This document shows positions 25,366 through 33,701 of a DNA stretch of 64,000 bases, in pieces. The notes under the pieces were generated by a model. That model was not told the origin of the DNA, did not search any database, and was given only the letters and a program-made list of their open reading frames with translations. The stretch is from Pseudalkalibacillus sp. SCS-8 (GTDB lineage Bacteria > Bacillota > Bacilli > Bacillales > Fictibacillaceae), in assembly GCF_040126055.1 (NCBI RefSeq), contig NZ_CP143541.1, forward strand, positions 2,914,001 through 2,978,000, written 5' to 3'. Each line of letters begins with the position of its first letter. The stretch's first letter is position 1. The position numbers and the translations under genes were made by a program.

Positions 25366-26139
25366 CTATTCTTTATGGACATCCCACAAATCGAGTGAAT
25401 CGACGGTATATGTCGGCCGCTCATCCGGCGATATATCATCGACCTGTCTCGTTACCCCTGTATACACTAACAACGTATCAATCCCTGCATTCCTACCAGC
25501 TAGAATATCCGTGTGATAATTATCACCAATCATTAGGACGTGCTTTTTCGGTAGGTTCAGTTTCTGCATGGCCAATTCCATGATGATCGGTTCTGGTTTG
25601 CCAATGAAGACAGGATCAACTCCTGTTGATACAGCTACTACAGAGGTTAGCGCACCATTACCTGGAACAAGCCCACGATCTGTTGGAAAGGCGACATCCT
25701 TATTCGTCGAGAGCAATTTAGCTCCTTTCCGGACTGCCAAACAAGCTGTTTCCAGCTTCTGATACGTAAGACTCCGATCAATCCCCATAACAACGTAATC
25801 TGCTTCTTCATCTTCAACGATTTCACAGCCAGCACCTTCCAACGCATCCCGAAGACCTTGTTCGCCAATCATGAAGATTTTTGCCTTCTTCGTTTCACGT
25901 CTTATGTATTCCGCAGTAGCCATGGAAGAAGTAAATACATGCTCAGGTTGTGCAGGAACCCCGAATTTTTGTAAACGTTCCGTCACCTGTTGGCGTGTGT
26001 TTGCTGAATTGTTGGTAATGAAAAGATAAGGGGTTCCGTTCTCCTTCAAATCCTTTACGAAATCTACTGCTTCCTGGATTTGCTCTTTTCCCCGATACAT
26101 CGTTCCGTCTAAGTCAATCAAATAACCTTTATATTTCAT
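25366..26139 (-). CDS. yutF: HAD-superfamily phosphatase YutF (NagD/AraL group)
   Basis: The protein has 257 aa. ATG 26139 follows AGGAGGAAC; the upstream in-frame ATG lacks an SD. The HAD motifs are complete: nucleophile DLDGTMYRG (residues 7-15), ITNNSANTRQQ (motif II), the lysine in IGKPEPIIMELA (motif III) and MIGDNYHTDILAGRNAG (motif IV). This class IIA cap group hydrolyses small sugar or nucleotide phosphates; the substrate is not determinable here. Confidence 0.92.
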   Translation of the reverse strand: MKYKGYLIDLDGTMYRGKEQIQEAVDFVKDLKENGTPYLFITNNSANTRQQVTERLQKFGVPAQPEHVFTSSMATAEYIRRETKKAKIFMIGEQGLRDALEGAGCEIVEDEEADYVVMGIDRSLTYQKLETACLAVRKGAKLLSTNKDVAFPTDRGLVPGNGALTSVVAVSTGVDPVFIGKPEPIIMELAMQKLNLPKKHVLMIGDNYHTDILAGRNAGIDTLLVYTGVTRQVDDISPDERPTYTVDSLDLWDVHKE

Positions 26140-26240
26140 CGTTCCGTTCCTCCTGATCCATTTCATTTGTCGCAGGGTTCAACCTCACCTAAAGGGTTCC
26201 CTAAATGTCTTAACGGTATTGCTCCCCCTTTTAAGAACAA

Positions 26241-26267
26241 GAAAAAGCCACCAGTGAAGGTAGCTTG
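26241..26267 (-). terminator. Intrinsic terminator of yutE
   Basis: AAGCTACC and GGTGGCTT arms with TTTTTC on the minus strand, just after the yutE stop. Confidence 0.65.
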
Positions 26268-26274
26268 TACATGT

Positions 26275-26718
26275 CTATTCTTCTGGAAGGAAAGCACTTA
26301 CCGGGCCTAATTCCTCTGTCAGGTATGTCCTTACCTGCTGAGGGAACGCCTTCATCGCATCTAAATTCTCCGTCAATGTTTGATGAACATGAGAATGATC
26401 GATCCGTGTGTAGGCTTGGACGAGTGGTTTACGAAGGGCGATGACTTTTTTGAGCTGATCTGCATGATCAGCCGGTACGACCTTCTCATCCTCTAAAATA
26501 TCGATAATATCCTCATAGCTTCCTGGATCCCTCATGATGAATCCATCAATCATGCTGTTTCCTACATCCAGCATCGATTCAACCAGCATATGTGCAATTC
26601 GCTCGAGTGAATACATATCCTTTTTGCTCTCATCAAAAGTAGCATTTTCGAGGGTTTCCAAACAGTCACCCATGAATTGCAAGTGCTCTTCGATTTTCTT
26701 TCTATCAACAAAATACAT
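26275..26718 (-). CDS. yutE: DUF86/HepT-like protein YutE
   Basis: The protein has 147 aa from ATG 26718 (AAGGTGAG four bases upstream). It is an all-helical HEPN-fold protein: DRKKIEEHLQFMGDCLETLE, then SLERIAHMLVESMLDVGNSMI. The HEPN RNase motif Rx4HxY of HepT toxins appears as RKPLVQAY near residue 103, with Gln in place of His. There is no adjacent MNT nucleotidyltransferase antitoxin gene. The likely activity is therefore not that of a canonical toxin. It ends at its own terminator and follows the EAL gene by 25 bases. Confidence 0.85.
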   Translation of the reverse strand: MYFVDRKKIEEHLQFMGDCLETLENATFDESKKDMYSLERIAHMLVESMLDVGNSMIDGFIMRDPGSYEDIIDILEDEKVVPADHADQLKKVIALRKPLVQAYTRIDHSHVHQTLTENLDAMKAFPQQVRTYLTEELGPVSAFLPEE

Positions 26719-26743
26719 CTTTCTCACCTTACTTCTCTTCCTT

Positions 26744-28024
26744 TTAGACTGAAGGGGTCGGAATCAGCCTTGGACGGGCAAAATAGAATCCTTGGACCAT
26801 ATGAACGCCGTTCCTTTTCATGACAGATGCTTCTTCTGCAGTCTCAATGCCTTCTGCTACAACGAGGGCATCCGCTTCCTTCGCAATAAGCAGCAGACCT
26901 TGCAGCATGGACTCTTTCAGCTTGTTCCCATCAATATTTTCAATTAATGAGCGATCTATTTTAATAATATCAGGACGGAGAGAAGAAATCGAATTTAAGC
27001 TAGCATAACCTGCCCCTGTATCGTCAAGGGCAATCCTGATCTTCCTTTCACGAAGTCCTTCGATCGTTTGTTTGAGATGAGGATATCGGTCAATCGATTC
27101 CCGCTCCGTAATTTCGAACACGATCTGAGCAGGATTGATATAAGAATTTTCAGCGATAATCGCATCTACATCCTCAATGAAATGTTTGTGCGCAATCGTC
27201 ATCGGTGTCACATTGATAAACAATGTTTCGTGACCTTTCATCTGACGGAGAGCTTTTCTGATCACTAAAAGTTCAAGTGGATACAACAGGTTCGTTTGAC
27301 GTGCCATGCTGAACAGCTGCAACGGATTTTGATAAATCGTATCCTCAGGCCCTCGCGTCAATACTTCCCAGGCTGTCACCTCCAACTGCTCAATGTCGAT
27401 GATCGGCTGGGAATATAAATCTATATTTTCCCGTTCAATAATGTCCTTTATTTCATGTAGCATCAGGTTGTACTTTCCACCTAGACCCTTCTTGGCCATA
27501 ACAAGTGCTTTCTGATAGGCACTTAGAAAAGTATGAAAGGGATTATCCGTTTCGTCATCCAATACCATATATCCAGTAAGAAAACTGTCTTGGTCCTCTT
27601 CTTTATAGGCGAAGAAATGTTTATTTATATTTTTCTTTATTTGTTCTATGTAGCTTTCAATCAGGCTGATGACCTGTTGTTCAGAGTCCAGTGATAGCAA
27701 TAGGACGATATCATCCCCCCAGAATTGTTGCAGGAAGAGGATCTCTTCATCCTTTACTGTTTCGGTGACTACCTTCTTGAACTGTTGCCGGATGTCTCTT
27801 TCAAATTGTTGGACATACACCCTTCCGAATTGCTCGATTTGATGCTTATAAGTCTGCACATCAAACACGATTACGGCAGTCGTATTATCCTTTTTGTAGG
27901 CTTGATTCAAGATTGAGATGACCGGATTCCTCAACCAAAAATGGGGTGGGAAAAACCTGAGGCTCTGATTTGTTGCAAAAAGGTGCTTGAAAAATGCAAG
28001 CCATTCTTTCAGTTGATTGTTCAA
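26744..28024 (-). CDS. EAL-domain c-di-GMP phosphodiesterase with degenerate GGDEF
   Basis: The protein has 426 aa from TTG 28024, 8 bases after GAGGTGAG. Residues 45-180 resemble a diguanylate-cyclase fold, but the GGDEF site reads FWGDDIVLLL, so it should not synthesise c-di-GMP. Residues 185-425 are an EAL domain keeping the catalytic set: EVLTR (variant of EALTR), INVTP, FEITE, IALDDTGAGYAS, IIKIDRS, VAEGIE and VQGFYFARP. It is predicted to hydrolyse c-di-GMP in the cytoplasm, possibly gated by nucleotide binding to the first domain. No membrane segment. Confidence 0.9.
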   Translation of the reverse strand: MNNQLKEWLAFFKHLFATNQSLRFFPPHFWLRNPVISILNQAYKKDNTTAVIVFDVQTYKHQIEQFGRVYVQQFERDIRQQFKKVVTETVKDEEILFLQQFWGDDIVLLLSLDSEQQVISLIESYIEQIKKNINKHFFAYKEEDQDSFLTGYMVLDDETDNPFHTFLSAYQKALVMAKKGLGGKYNLMLHEIKDIIERENIDLYSQPIIDIEQLEVTAWEVLTRGPEDTIYQNPLQLFSMARQTNLLYPLELLVIRKALRQMKGHETLFINVTPMTIAHKHFIEDVDAIIAENSYINPAQIVFEITERESIDRYPHLKQTIEGLRERKIRIALDDTGAGYASLNSISSLRPDIIKIDRSLIENIDGNKLKESMLQGLLLIAKEADALVVAEGIETAEEASVMKRNGVHMVQGFYFARPRLIPTPSV

Positions 28025-28222
28025 GATTTACTCACCTCATGTCCTGCACCATAGTCCTTTTAGTGTACCATAAAAAATTGAATATTCTTATTATCGAAGA
28101 AATATTTTTCTATTCGACAAATCCTTGTTATCATAATAAGAGCTTAATGTCATACAAATCAGGATTTATCACGCGATTTAGTATAGAACATTTTTATATT
28201 TTTCACACTAAGGGGGAAGAAG

Positions 28223-29191
28223 ATGGATCGTGAATTAGCATTAGAAATTGTAAGGGTTACTGAAGCTGCCGCTCTTGCTTCGGCCCAATGGATGGGACGA
28301 GGTTTGAAAAATGAAGCAGACCATGCTGCGACCACAGCAATGAGAGCGATGTTCGATTCTGTCAACTTGAAAGGAACTGTTGTCATCGGGGAAGGAGAGC
28401 TGGATGAAGCCCCTATGTTATATATTGGCGAAGAAGTCGGTACCGGTCATGGACCTGAAGTCGATATCGCTGTTGATCCTCTGGAAGGCACGAACATCGT
28501 CGCCAAGGGACATCCCAATGCAATGGCTGTCATAGCCATCGCTGACCGAGGCAGTTTATTGCATGCCCCTGATATGTATATGGAAAAGCTCGTAGCAGGA
28601 AATGCGGCTGCTGGGAAGATCAGCTTGCTGGATCCTATCGAAAAGACGATGGATATCATCGCTGAAGCGAATAATAAACGCATGCATGATTTGACAGTAA
28701 TTATCCAAGAACGTCCGAGACATGATGAGCTCGTGGATCGAATCCGGAAAAAAGGCGCACGTGTGAAATTATTCGGTGATGGAGATGTGGGAGCTGCCAT
28801 TGCAGCTGCTATGCCGAATACTGGAATTGATCTCTTCATCGGTACAGGTGGAGCACCTGAAGGTGTTATTTCTGCCGCGGCCATCAAGTCCCTTGGTGGG
28901 GAAATGCAAGCAAGACTCGTTCCACACAACGATGAGGAACGAGAACGATGCATCAGGATGGGCCTTGAAGATCCGACTCAGTTGTTGTTCCTAGATGATC
29001 TTGTACGAGGTGACGATGCCATTTTCGCAGCAACCGGAGTAAGTACAGGTGAACTTTTGGAAGGGGTTCGTTTCCTTTCTGGCGATCAGGTCGAAACGGA
29101 TTCGATCGTGATGAGAGCGAAAACGAAAACGATCCGTTCAATTAAAGCGCAGCACCATTTAGACCACAAGCCGAATCTGGTAATGGAATAG
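28223..29191 (+). CDS. glpX: Class II fructose-1,6-bisphosphatase (GlpX type)
   Basis: The protein has 322 aa from ATG 28223 after AAGGGGGAAG. It removes the 1-phosphate of fructose-1,6-bisphosphate in gluconeogenesis. The lithium-sensitive-phosphatase fold is shown by VVIGEGELDEAPMLYIGEEVG, metal-binding VDIAVDPLEGTN near residue 85, and GTGGAPEGVISAAAIK near residue 210. It is full length. It is followed after 11 bases by the DUF3055 gene, so the two are probably co-transcribed. Confidence 0.95.
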   Translation: MDRELALEIVRVTEAAALASAQWMGRGLKNEADHAATTAMRAMFDSVNLKGTVVIGEGELDEAPMLYIGEEVGTGHGPEVDIAVDPLEGTNIVAKGHPNAMAVIAIADRGSLLHAPDMYMEKLVAGNAAAGKISLLDPIEKTMDIIAEANNKRMHDLTVIIQERPRHDELVDRIRKKGARVKLFGDGDVGAAIAAAMPNTGIDLFIGTGGAPEGVISAAAIKSLGGEMQARLVPHNDEERERCIRMGLEDPTQLLFLDDLVRGDDAIFAATGVSTGELLEGVRFLSGDQVETDSIVMRAKTKTIRSIKAQHHLDHKPNLVME

Positions 29192-29202
29192 GAGTGTAAC
29201 AT

Positions 29203-29475
29203 ATGACTGAACGCTTTTTTCTTTATGATGATGTAGAAGAGACGAAAACACGCTTTGTAAGCTTCATGGGCGATAATCAGCGGTTCGATCTTGCTATTAC
29301 GAAAACAGACCGCCACTATGGGAAATCGCTTGTTTTGGACATTCAAGGCGGACGATTTGCAATTATCGGACGGGATGATTTGGAAGAGCCCGGATACCTT
29401 GAGCATGCCTTCAGCTTGAATGAAGAAGATGCCCAAGAATTACGCGAGTTCTTAGAAGAAGACGTACTTTCTTGA
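29203..29475 (+). CDS. DUF3055 family protein
   Basis: The protein has 90 aa from ATG 29203 after TAGGAGTG. RFFLYDDVEETKTRFVSFMG opens the family pattern, followed by LVLDIQGGRFAIIGRDDLEE and LEHAFSLNEEDAQELREFLEE. It is acidic, soluble and without signal peptide. Function is unknown; the tight link to glpX is the only hint and may be positional. Confidence 0.8.
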   Translation: MTERFFLYDDVEETKTRFVSFMGDNQRFDLAITKTDRHYGKSLVLDIQGGRFAIIGRDDLEEPGYLEHAFSLNEEDAQELREFLEEDVLS

Positions 29476-29476
29476 T

Positions 29477-29692
29477 GGCTTTGTTGAAAACATTGTGATC
29501 TAGCTTTGTTGATTGAAGCGTAAAGGTGCGAGACTCCAGCGGGAAAATCGAGCCAGGCAAGACCCCACAGTGAGCAATTAAGGAGCTTCGACTTAAATCC
29601 ACAACGACTTGTGGTGACCATGCTTGCGAACGAGGAGGCTTGCGGTTCGCCTGCGGAAAGCGAGCAGCCTTTTAGAGAAAATTAACAAAGCC
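29477..29692. repeat. Dispersed GC-rich element (copy D) inside a larger inverted repeat
   Basis: The core 29526-29670 contains GAGACTCCAGCGGGAAAATC, GCCAGGCAAGACCCCACAG, then CGAGGAGGCTTGCGGTTCGC and CTGCGGAAAGCGAGC. It is flanked by GGCTTTGTT (29477-29485) and AACAAAGCC (29684-29692), perfect 9-bp arms. Together they can fold into one very long hairpin just after the DUF3055 gene, where it may also end transcription. Confidence 0.75.
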
Positions 29693-29725
29693 TCACAACA
29701 AATTGTAAGCTTTTACTACTGTAGG

Positions 29726-29794
29726 CACCACTTCTACTGGGCAAGCTAAGGTTGGATGGCTTTTATGTCATCCAAATGCCTAGAAGGAGTGGTG
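29726..29794 (+). ncRNA. Structured 5' leader, possibly masking the ribosome binding site
   Basis: CACCACTTCTA (29726-29736) is complementary to TAGAAGGAGTGGTG (29781-29794) apart from a 3-nt bulge, and the latter contains the SD AAGGAG of the next gene. Inside lies a perfect hairpin TTGGATG (29752-29758) with CATCCAA (29769-29775). The fold would hide the SD. It matches no riboswitch class I know; a regulatory role is inference. Confidence 0.4.
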
Positions 29795-29798
29795 TCCT

Positions 29799-30092
29799 TT
29801 GGCTAGAAGGAAAGGGTATCGAAAAGAAACCGAACAATACACGGACTTCTCGAACGTTGAGACGATGCACCGTTACGTCTTACCCGAAGACTTACCTGAA
29901 GGACCATATGGTTCTCCTGTGAACACAGCCCTTGGGAAGACCACACCATTTGATGAGGATCAGCGCTATTACAGTGCCTTCAACTACGAAAACAAGTCCT
30001 TACATCAAAACATCCCACGACAATTCCCAGGAGCTCATCCTACCCATGATGATCCAAACCGAAATGAAGAACCACCTTATGGGCTTTCATAA
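29799..30092 (+). CDS. Small conserved hydrophilic protein of unknown function
   Basis: The protein has 97 aa from TTG 29799, about 8 bases after AAGGAGTGG. It is hydrophilic and proline- and tyrosine-rich: NVETMHRYVLPEDLPEGPYG, PFDEDQRYYSAFNYENK and HPTHDDPNRNEEPPYG. It has no membrane segment and no cysteine. It looks largely disordered, like many Bacillus spore-associated small proteins, but I do not recognise a characterised family. The structured leader ahead of it suggests translational control. Confidence 0.7.
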   Translation: MARRKGYRKETEQYTDFSNVETMHRYVLPEDLPEGPYGSPVNTALGKTTPFDEDQRYYSAFNYENKSLHQNIPRQFPGAHPTHDDPNRNEEPPYGLS

Positions 30093-30126
30093 AAAAAAGG
30101 GACTGACAATGTCAGCTCCCTTTTTC
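30091..30126. terminator. Bidirectional intrinsic terminator
   Basis: AAAAAGGGA-CTGAC and GTCAG-CTCCCTTTTT arms lie between the converging 97-aa gene and yutD. Confidence 0.85.
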
Positions 30127-30474
30127 TGATTTATTCGTTTGCTTTTGCTTCTTATTTGATTGATTGTTGTGACCATTTGAATTGTTATTCGATGATTTGC
30201 TTTTCACCTTTTTAACAATGAAATATGGGCAGCCGAAATTACAGAATTCAAGTAAGTACTCAGGGGCGGAACTGATCTTCGTCTCAAAATTGGCTTTATC
30301 ACTCTTATCTTCAAAAAATCCACGCAGGCGCAATTGATTGTAGCCCCAATCGCCTACAATGTAATCGTATTTATGTAAAATTTCACTGTACCGAGATGTA
30401 AATTCTTCCTCATTCCAACCGTCACGATAGTTTTCAATGACTTCATAATGGTTCCCATTTACGACGCAAACCAA
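30112..30474 (-). CDS. yutD: YutD family protein (DUF1027)
   Basis: The protein has 120 aa. I place the start at TTG 30474, 8 bases after GGAG, aligning with known YutD N-termini (VCVVNGNHYEVIENYRDGWN); the frame runs further upstream without support. The family core FTSRYSEILHKYDYIVGDWG, YNQLRLRGFFEDK and YLLEFCNFGCPYFIVKK is complete. The C-terminal 25 residues (SNNNSNGHNNQSNKKQKQTN) are a low-complexity tail not usual for the family. Function is unknown; lipA and lytH neighbours are as in B. subtilis. Confidence 0.85.
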   Translation of the reverse strand: MVCVVNGNHYEVIENYRDGWNEEEFTSRYSEILHKYDYIVGDWGYNQLRLRGFFEDKSDKANFETKISSAPEYLLEFCNFGCPYFIVKKVKSKSSNNNSNGHNNQSNKKQKQTNKSEKGS

Positions 30475-30590
30475 TTTCATCACTCCATTTCCCATAACCA
30501 TTTTATCATGTTTTCGGTCCGTATGCGCAAGTTCTATCTGTATAACCATATCTATTCCAGCAAAATCTATATCTAGGAGGTGAATGTAAC

Positions 30591-31226
30591 TTGAAAAAAT
30601 TCATAATTGCTGGACTGACTTCTGCTCTCTTCTTCCTCCCTGCATGTGGTATGGATAAGGGAGATTATGATGGTGCAAATGGAAATGGGGTGAATCCAAC
30701 AGTGGATGCACGAGATCGTGCTGGTACTCCTGGAAAGACACCTGAAGATGCCATAAATGACTATGGATACACTCGTATTCAAAGTCCTAGCGATGACCGA
30801 CGCCCAATGACCATTTCCCCACAAATTGATAAAAAACAGCTTTCCAACATCATTTCACGAATGATTATGCAATTCCGGGAAGTAAAGGATGCAGCTACAC
30901 TTGTAACAAGTGACAAAGTACTTATCGTTTACGACGCTAAAACCGAAGACCGCAACAAAACAGCGGACATGGTCAAGAAAACCGCACTGTCTGTCGTTCC
31001 CCGCTGGTTCCATGTCTATGTTTCTGATGATATCACATTATTTGAAGATTTAGAGCGGTACAAAAATCTTGATGAGTCCACCCTTCATGTAAAAGCGAGT
31101 ATCGACGCCCTTGTAAAAGAGATGAAAAAGTCTCCACAAGGAAAACGAATGAGCGGCTATGAAGGCGAAGCAGGCGAAATGGACGATGAAATGTTGGACA
31201 AAGACCTTAACGGGAAGATGAAATAA
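30591..31226 (+). CDS. yutC: YhcN/YlaJ-family sporulation lipoprotein (YutC)
   Basis: The protein has 211 aa from TTG 30591, ten bases after AGGAGGTG. A lipoprotein signal peptide ends at LPAC (Cys19). The YhcN/YlaJ domain spans about residues 75-175: LSNIISRMIMQFREVKDAAT, KVLIVYDAKTEDRNKTADMV, VVPRWFHVYVSDD. The acidic, methionine-rich tail ends EMLDKDLNGKMK. Members sit in the spore inner membrane and affect outgrowth. The last codons overlap the first unit of a hairpin array. Confidence 0.85.
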   Translation: MKKFIIAGLTSALFFLPACGMDKGDYDGANGNGVNPTVDARDRAGTPGKTPEDAINDYGYTRIQSPSDDRRPMTISPQIDKKQLSNIISRMIMQFREVKDAATLVTSDKVLIVYDAKTEDRNKTADMVKKTALSVVPRWFHVYVSDDITLFEDLERYKNLDESTLHVKASIDALVKEMKKSPQGKRMSGYEGEAGEMDDEMLDKDLNGKMK

Positions 31227-31412
31227 GGGAAAGATGGTGATTCTGTCCGCCATTTTCGATAAAGGTTAAAATGGAGGACAGAAAAACGCTGATTCTGTCC
31301 TCCATTTTGAAGAACGACGAAAATGAAGGATAGAAAGACGCTAATTCTGTCCCCCATTCCCAGAAAGACCAAAAATGAAGGACAGAAAAACTCATTCTGT
31401 CCTCCTATCAAA
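31218..31412. repeat. 52-bp-period hairpin array (about 3.7 units)
   Basis: Units begin at 31219, 31271, 31323 and 31375, exactly 52 bp apart. The clearest unit has arms ATGGAGGACAG and CTGTCCTCCAT around AAAAACGCTGATT. Unit 3 varies (AAGGATAG / TTCTGTCCCCC) and unit 4 is shortened. The first unit starts within the yutC stop region. It lies between yutC and the lipA terminator. Confidence 0.85.
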
Positions 31413-31415
31413 GAA

Positions 31416-31471
31416 AAGGGGCTGATCAATAGGATGAATGAACATCCTGTTGAGTCAGCCCCTTGTTATTT
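31416..31471 (-). terminator. Intrinsic terminator of lipA
   Basis: AAGGGGCTGACTCAACAGG and its partner CATCCTATTGATCAGCCCCTT form a two-tier stem with an inner GGATG/CATCC helix, then TTTTCTTT on the minus strand. Confidence 0.75.
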
Positions 31472-32371
31472 TTATTGAGCACCTTTCTGACGTTGAGCAG
31501 ATGCCGCATTTACCTGTTCATCGGCATGGTAGGAAGAACGTACCAATGGACCAGCTTCACAGTGGCTGAATCCTTTGGACATTGCAATCTCTCTCAACTC
31601 AGCAAATTCGTCAGGGTGATAGTACTTTTTGACCTTCAAGTGCTTTTTCGTTGGTTGTAGATACTGTCCAATCGTAATGATATCTACATTGTTTTCACGT
31701 AGGTCATCCATTGTTTGGATGATTTCTTCCTTCGTTTCACCTAGACCAATCATGATACTTGATTTCGTAGGAATATCCGGCTGCATTTCTTTTGCACGGC
31801 GAAGGAATTCCAATGAGCGTTCATAGGTCGCACGAGCACGAACCCTTGGTGTCAATCGCTCAACTGTTTCAATGTTATGATTCAGGATGTCCGGACGCGC
31901 ATCCATCAACGTCTTCAAGTTTTCATAATTCCCCATCATATCAGAAGGTAACACTTCAACTGTACAGAACGGGTTAGCACGACGAACCGCGCGGACGGTC
32001 TCTGCATAAACACCTGATCCACCGTCCTTCAGATCATCACGAGCAACAGCTGTAATAACCGCATGCTTAAGACCCATTAGACGGACAGATTCCGCTACAC
32101 GTTCAGGCTCTTTCAGGTCAAGCTCATTCGGCAAACCTGTTTTGACTGCGCAAAAACGGCAAGCACGCGTACAAACATCTCCCAAAATCATGAATGTAGC
32201 AGTTTTACGCTCAGCCCAGCACTCGTGAATGTTCGGGCAACGTGCCTCTTCACATACTGTATGTAGGTTATTCTCACGCATCATCTTCTTAAGGCCTGTA
32301 TAGTTATCATTTGTATTTAATTTGATTTTGAGCCACTCGGGCTTACGAATGTGTTCTTCTTTTTTCGCCAT
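31472..32371 (-). CDS. lipA: Lipoyl synthase
   Basis: The protein has 299 aa from ATG 32371, 8 bases after TTGGAG. It is a radical-SAM enzyme inserting two sulfurs into octanoyl groups to give lipoate, used by GcvH (58.4 kb) and 2-oxoacid dehydrogenases. The auxiliary cluster cysteines lie in [12 protein letters not shown], the radical-SAM cluster in [10 protein letters not shown] (CxxxCxxC), and the C-terminal RSSYHADE supplies the cluster-ligating serine. Full length, no anomalies. Confidence 0.96.
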   Translation of the reverse strand: MAKKEEHIRKPEWLKIKLNTNDNYTGLKKMMRENNLHTVCEEARCPNIHECWAERKTATFMILGDVCTRACRFCAVKTGLPNELDLKEPERVAESVRLMGLKHAVITAVARDDLKDGGSGVYAETVRAVRRANPFCTVEVLPSDMMGNYENLKTLMDARPDILNHNIETVERLTPRVRARATYERSLEFLRRAKEMQPDIPTKSSIMIGLGETKEEIIQTMDDLRENNVDIITIGQYLQPTKKHLKVKKYYHPDEFAELREIAMSKGFSHCEAGPLVRSSYHADEQVNAASAQRQKGAQ

Positions 32372-32657
32372 CTTACTCACTCCAATGTTGGATTCGTTTT
32401 TAGAAATTCGGTACTGGGTTCAATGTACTCCGACCCCATTAATCCAATCCTTTACTACTGTATCATATCCTGCGTTCAAGTTCCATTATCCGCACTGCAA
32501 GTACCTTTTCCAACATTTGATAGTCATTAATTACCTCTTTCAATACAAACTAACATTATGATCAAGAAAAAAGCTTCTCGTATGTAAGAGTGGTGGAAGA
32601 AAGGAATCAAACACTTTCTTTACACGTAAAAATACAGGAAAGGACTGGACTCCCTGT

Positions 32658-33653
32658 ATGAAAAAACTTGTATGGATCATCATTTTCATAATAGGATTTA
32701 GCTTCTTCGTAGCAGAAGTATCGTTCGCAAAAACGACTTACCAGAAAGAAGATGTCGCAAGGTACGCCCTATACCATAAGATGGAGGCACTGACTTCCAT
32801 TCCATGGTATTATCTTGCTGCAATCGATCAATACGAACGGTCAATACGTCGAGCACAAAAGGATCGGCCAGAGGAAGAAGGACTGATTGGCATTTATTAC
32901 TCCCCGCTACAATGGGTCGGACCTTTGAACCCGAATCTGGATGATAAAAACGCAAATACCATTTCGCTTTTCGGTGGTGTTGGCCTTGATGGAAATAACG
33001 ATGGTATTGCAGACCGGAACAATGACGAAGATATCTTATACACGTTCGCCCATTACTTACAGTCCTATGGTTTTGATGAAGAAAATGTCAAAATCGGTTT
33101 ATGGGATTATTACCAACGGGATAAGACCGTCGACATCATCATGGGAATTGCAAAAGTGTATAACGAGTATCAAACGTTGAGTTTGCATGATCGTGCCTTT
33201 CCTGTTCCTATCCGTTCCAATTATAGCTACAGAAGTACATGGGGAGATCGACGTGGTTTCGGTGGGTTGAGAATCCATGAGGGCACGGATATTTTTGCTA
33301 ATTACAGCGTGCCTGTACGAGCGACAACATACGGAGTTGTTGAAATGAAAGGCTGGAACCGTTTTGGCGGCTGGCGTGTTGGTATCCGGGATTTGAATAA
33401 CGTTTACCACTACTATGCTCACTTGAACGGGTTTGAAAAAGGGATCGAAAAAGGATCCGTTGTAAAGCCGGGACAAACGATAGGTTATGTAGGCAGCTCC
33501 GGGTACGGACCACCGGGGACACAAGGTAAGTTCCCTCCCCATTTACATTACGGTATGTACCGGGATAATGGTTACAGTGAATGGTCATTTGATCCCTACC
33601 CTTATTTAAGAGCATGGGAAAGACAAGAACGTACGAATAACCGTAAAAAGTAA
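32658..33653 (+). CDS. lytH: Sporulation L-Ala-D-Glu endopeptidase LytH (M23 family)
   Basis: The protein has 331 aa from ATG 32658. A signal peptide occupies residues 1-24. An N-terminal helical domain (residues 27-175) precedes an M23 LytM-type domain: zinc ligands in RIHEGTDIF (HxxxD, near residue 212) and HLHYG near residue 298, with HYYAHLNGF between. In B. subtilis LytH (YunA) trims spore cortex peptide side chains to single L-alanine under late mother-cell control. The SD is weak (AGGAAAGGA), consistent with stage-specific expression. It is divergent from lipA, as in relatives. Confidence 0.92.
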   Translation: MKKLVWIIIFIIGFSFFVAEVSFAKTTYQKEDVARYALYHKMEALTSIPWYYLAAIDQYERSIRRAQKDRPEEEGLIGIYYSPLQWVGPLNPNLDDKNANTISLFGGVGLDGNNDGIADRNNDEDILYTFAHYLQSYGFDEENVKIGLWDYYQRDKTVDIIMGIAKVYNEYQTLSLHDRAFPVPIRSNYSYRSTWGDRRGFGGLRIHEGTDIFANYSVPVRATTYGVVEMKGWNRFGGWRVGIRDLNNVYHYYAHLNGFEKGIEKGSVVKPGQTIGYVGSSGYGPPGTQGKFPPHLHYGMYRDNGYSEWSFDPYPYLRAWERQERTNNRKK

Positions 33654-33660
33654 GCCAATA

Positions 33661-33699
33661 TAAAAAGATGTACCGCGAAAACGCAGTACATCTTTTTTC
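33661..33699. terminator. Intrinsic terminator, convergent
   Basis: AAAGATGTAC and GTACATCTTT arms followed by TTT, between lytH and the NSS small subunit gene. Confidence 0.8.
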
Positions 33700-33701
33700 C
33701 A

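Noticed and set aside
28447..28953. 168-codon antisense frame inside glpX
   Set aside because: Shadow of a strongly coding gene; composition follows the opposite strand's codon structure.
29343..29621. 92-codon minus-strand open frame
   Set aside because: It covers the DUF3055 gene in antisense and the GC-rich repeat; no binding site and no recognisable domain.
31218..31412. Possible CRISPR array from regularly repeated units
   Set aside because: Units are contiguous imperfect repeats with hairpin arms; there are no unique spacers of equal length and no cas genes. The same applies to 42339-42500 and 48111-48478.
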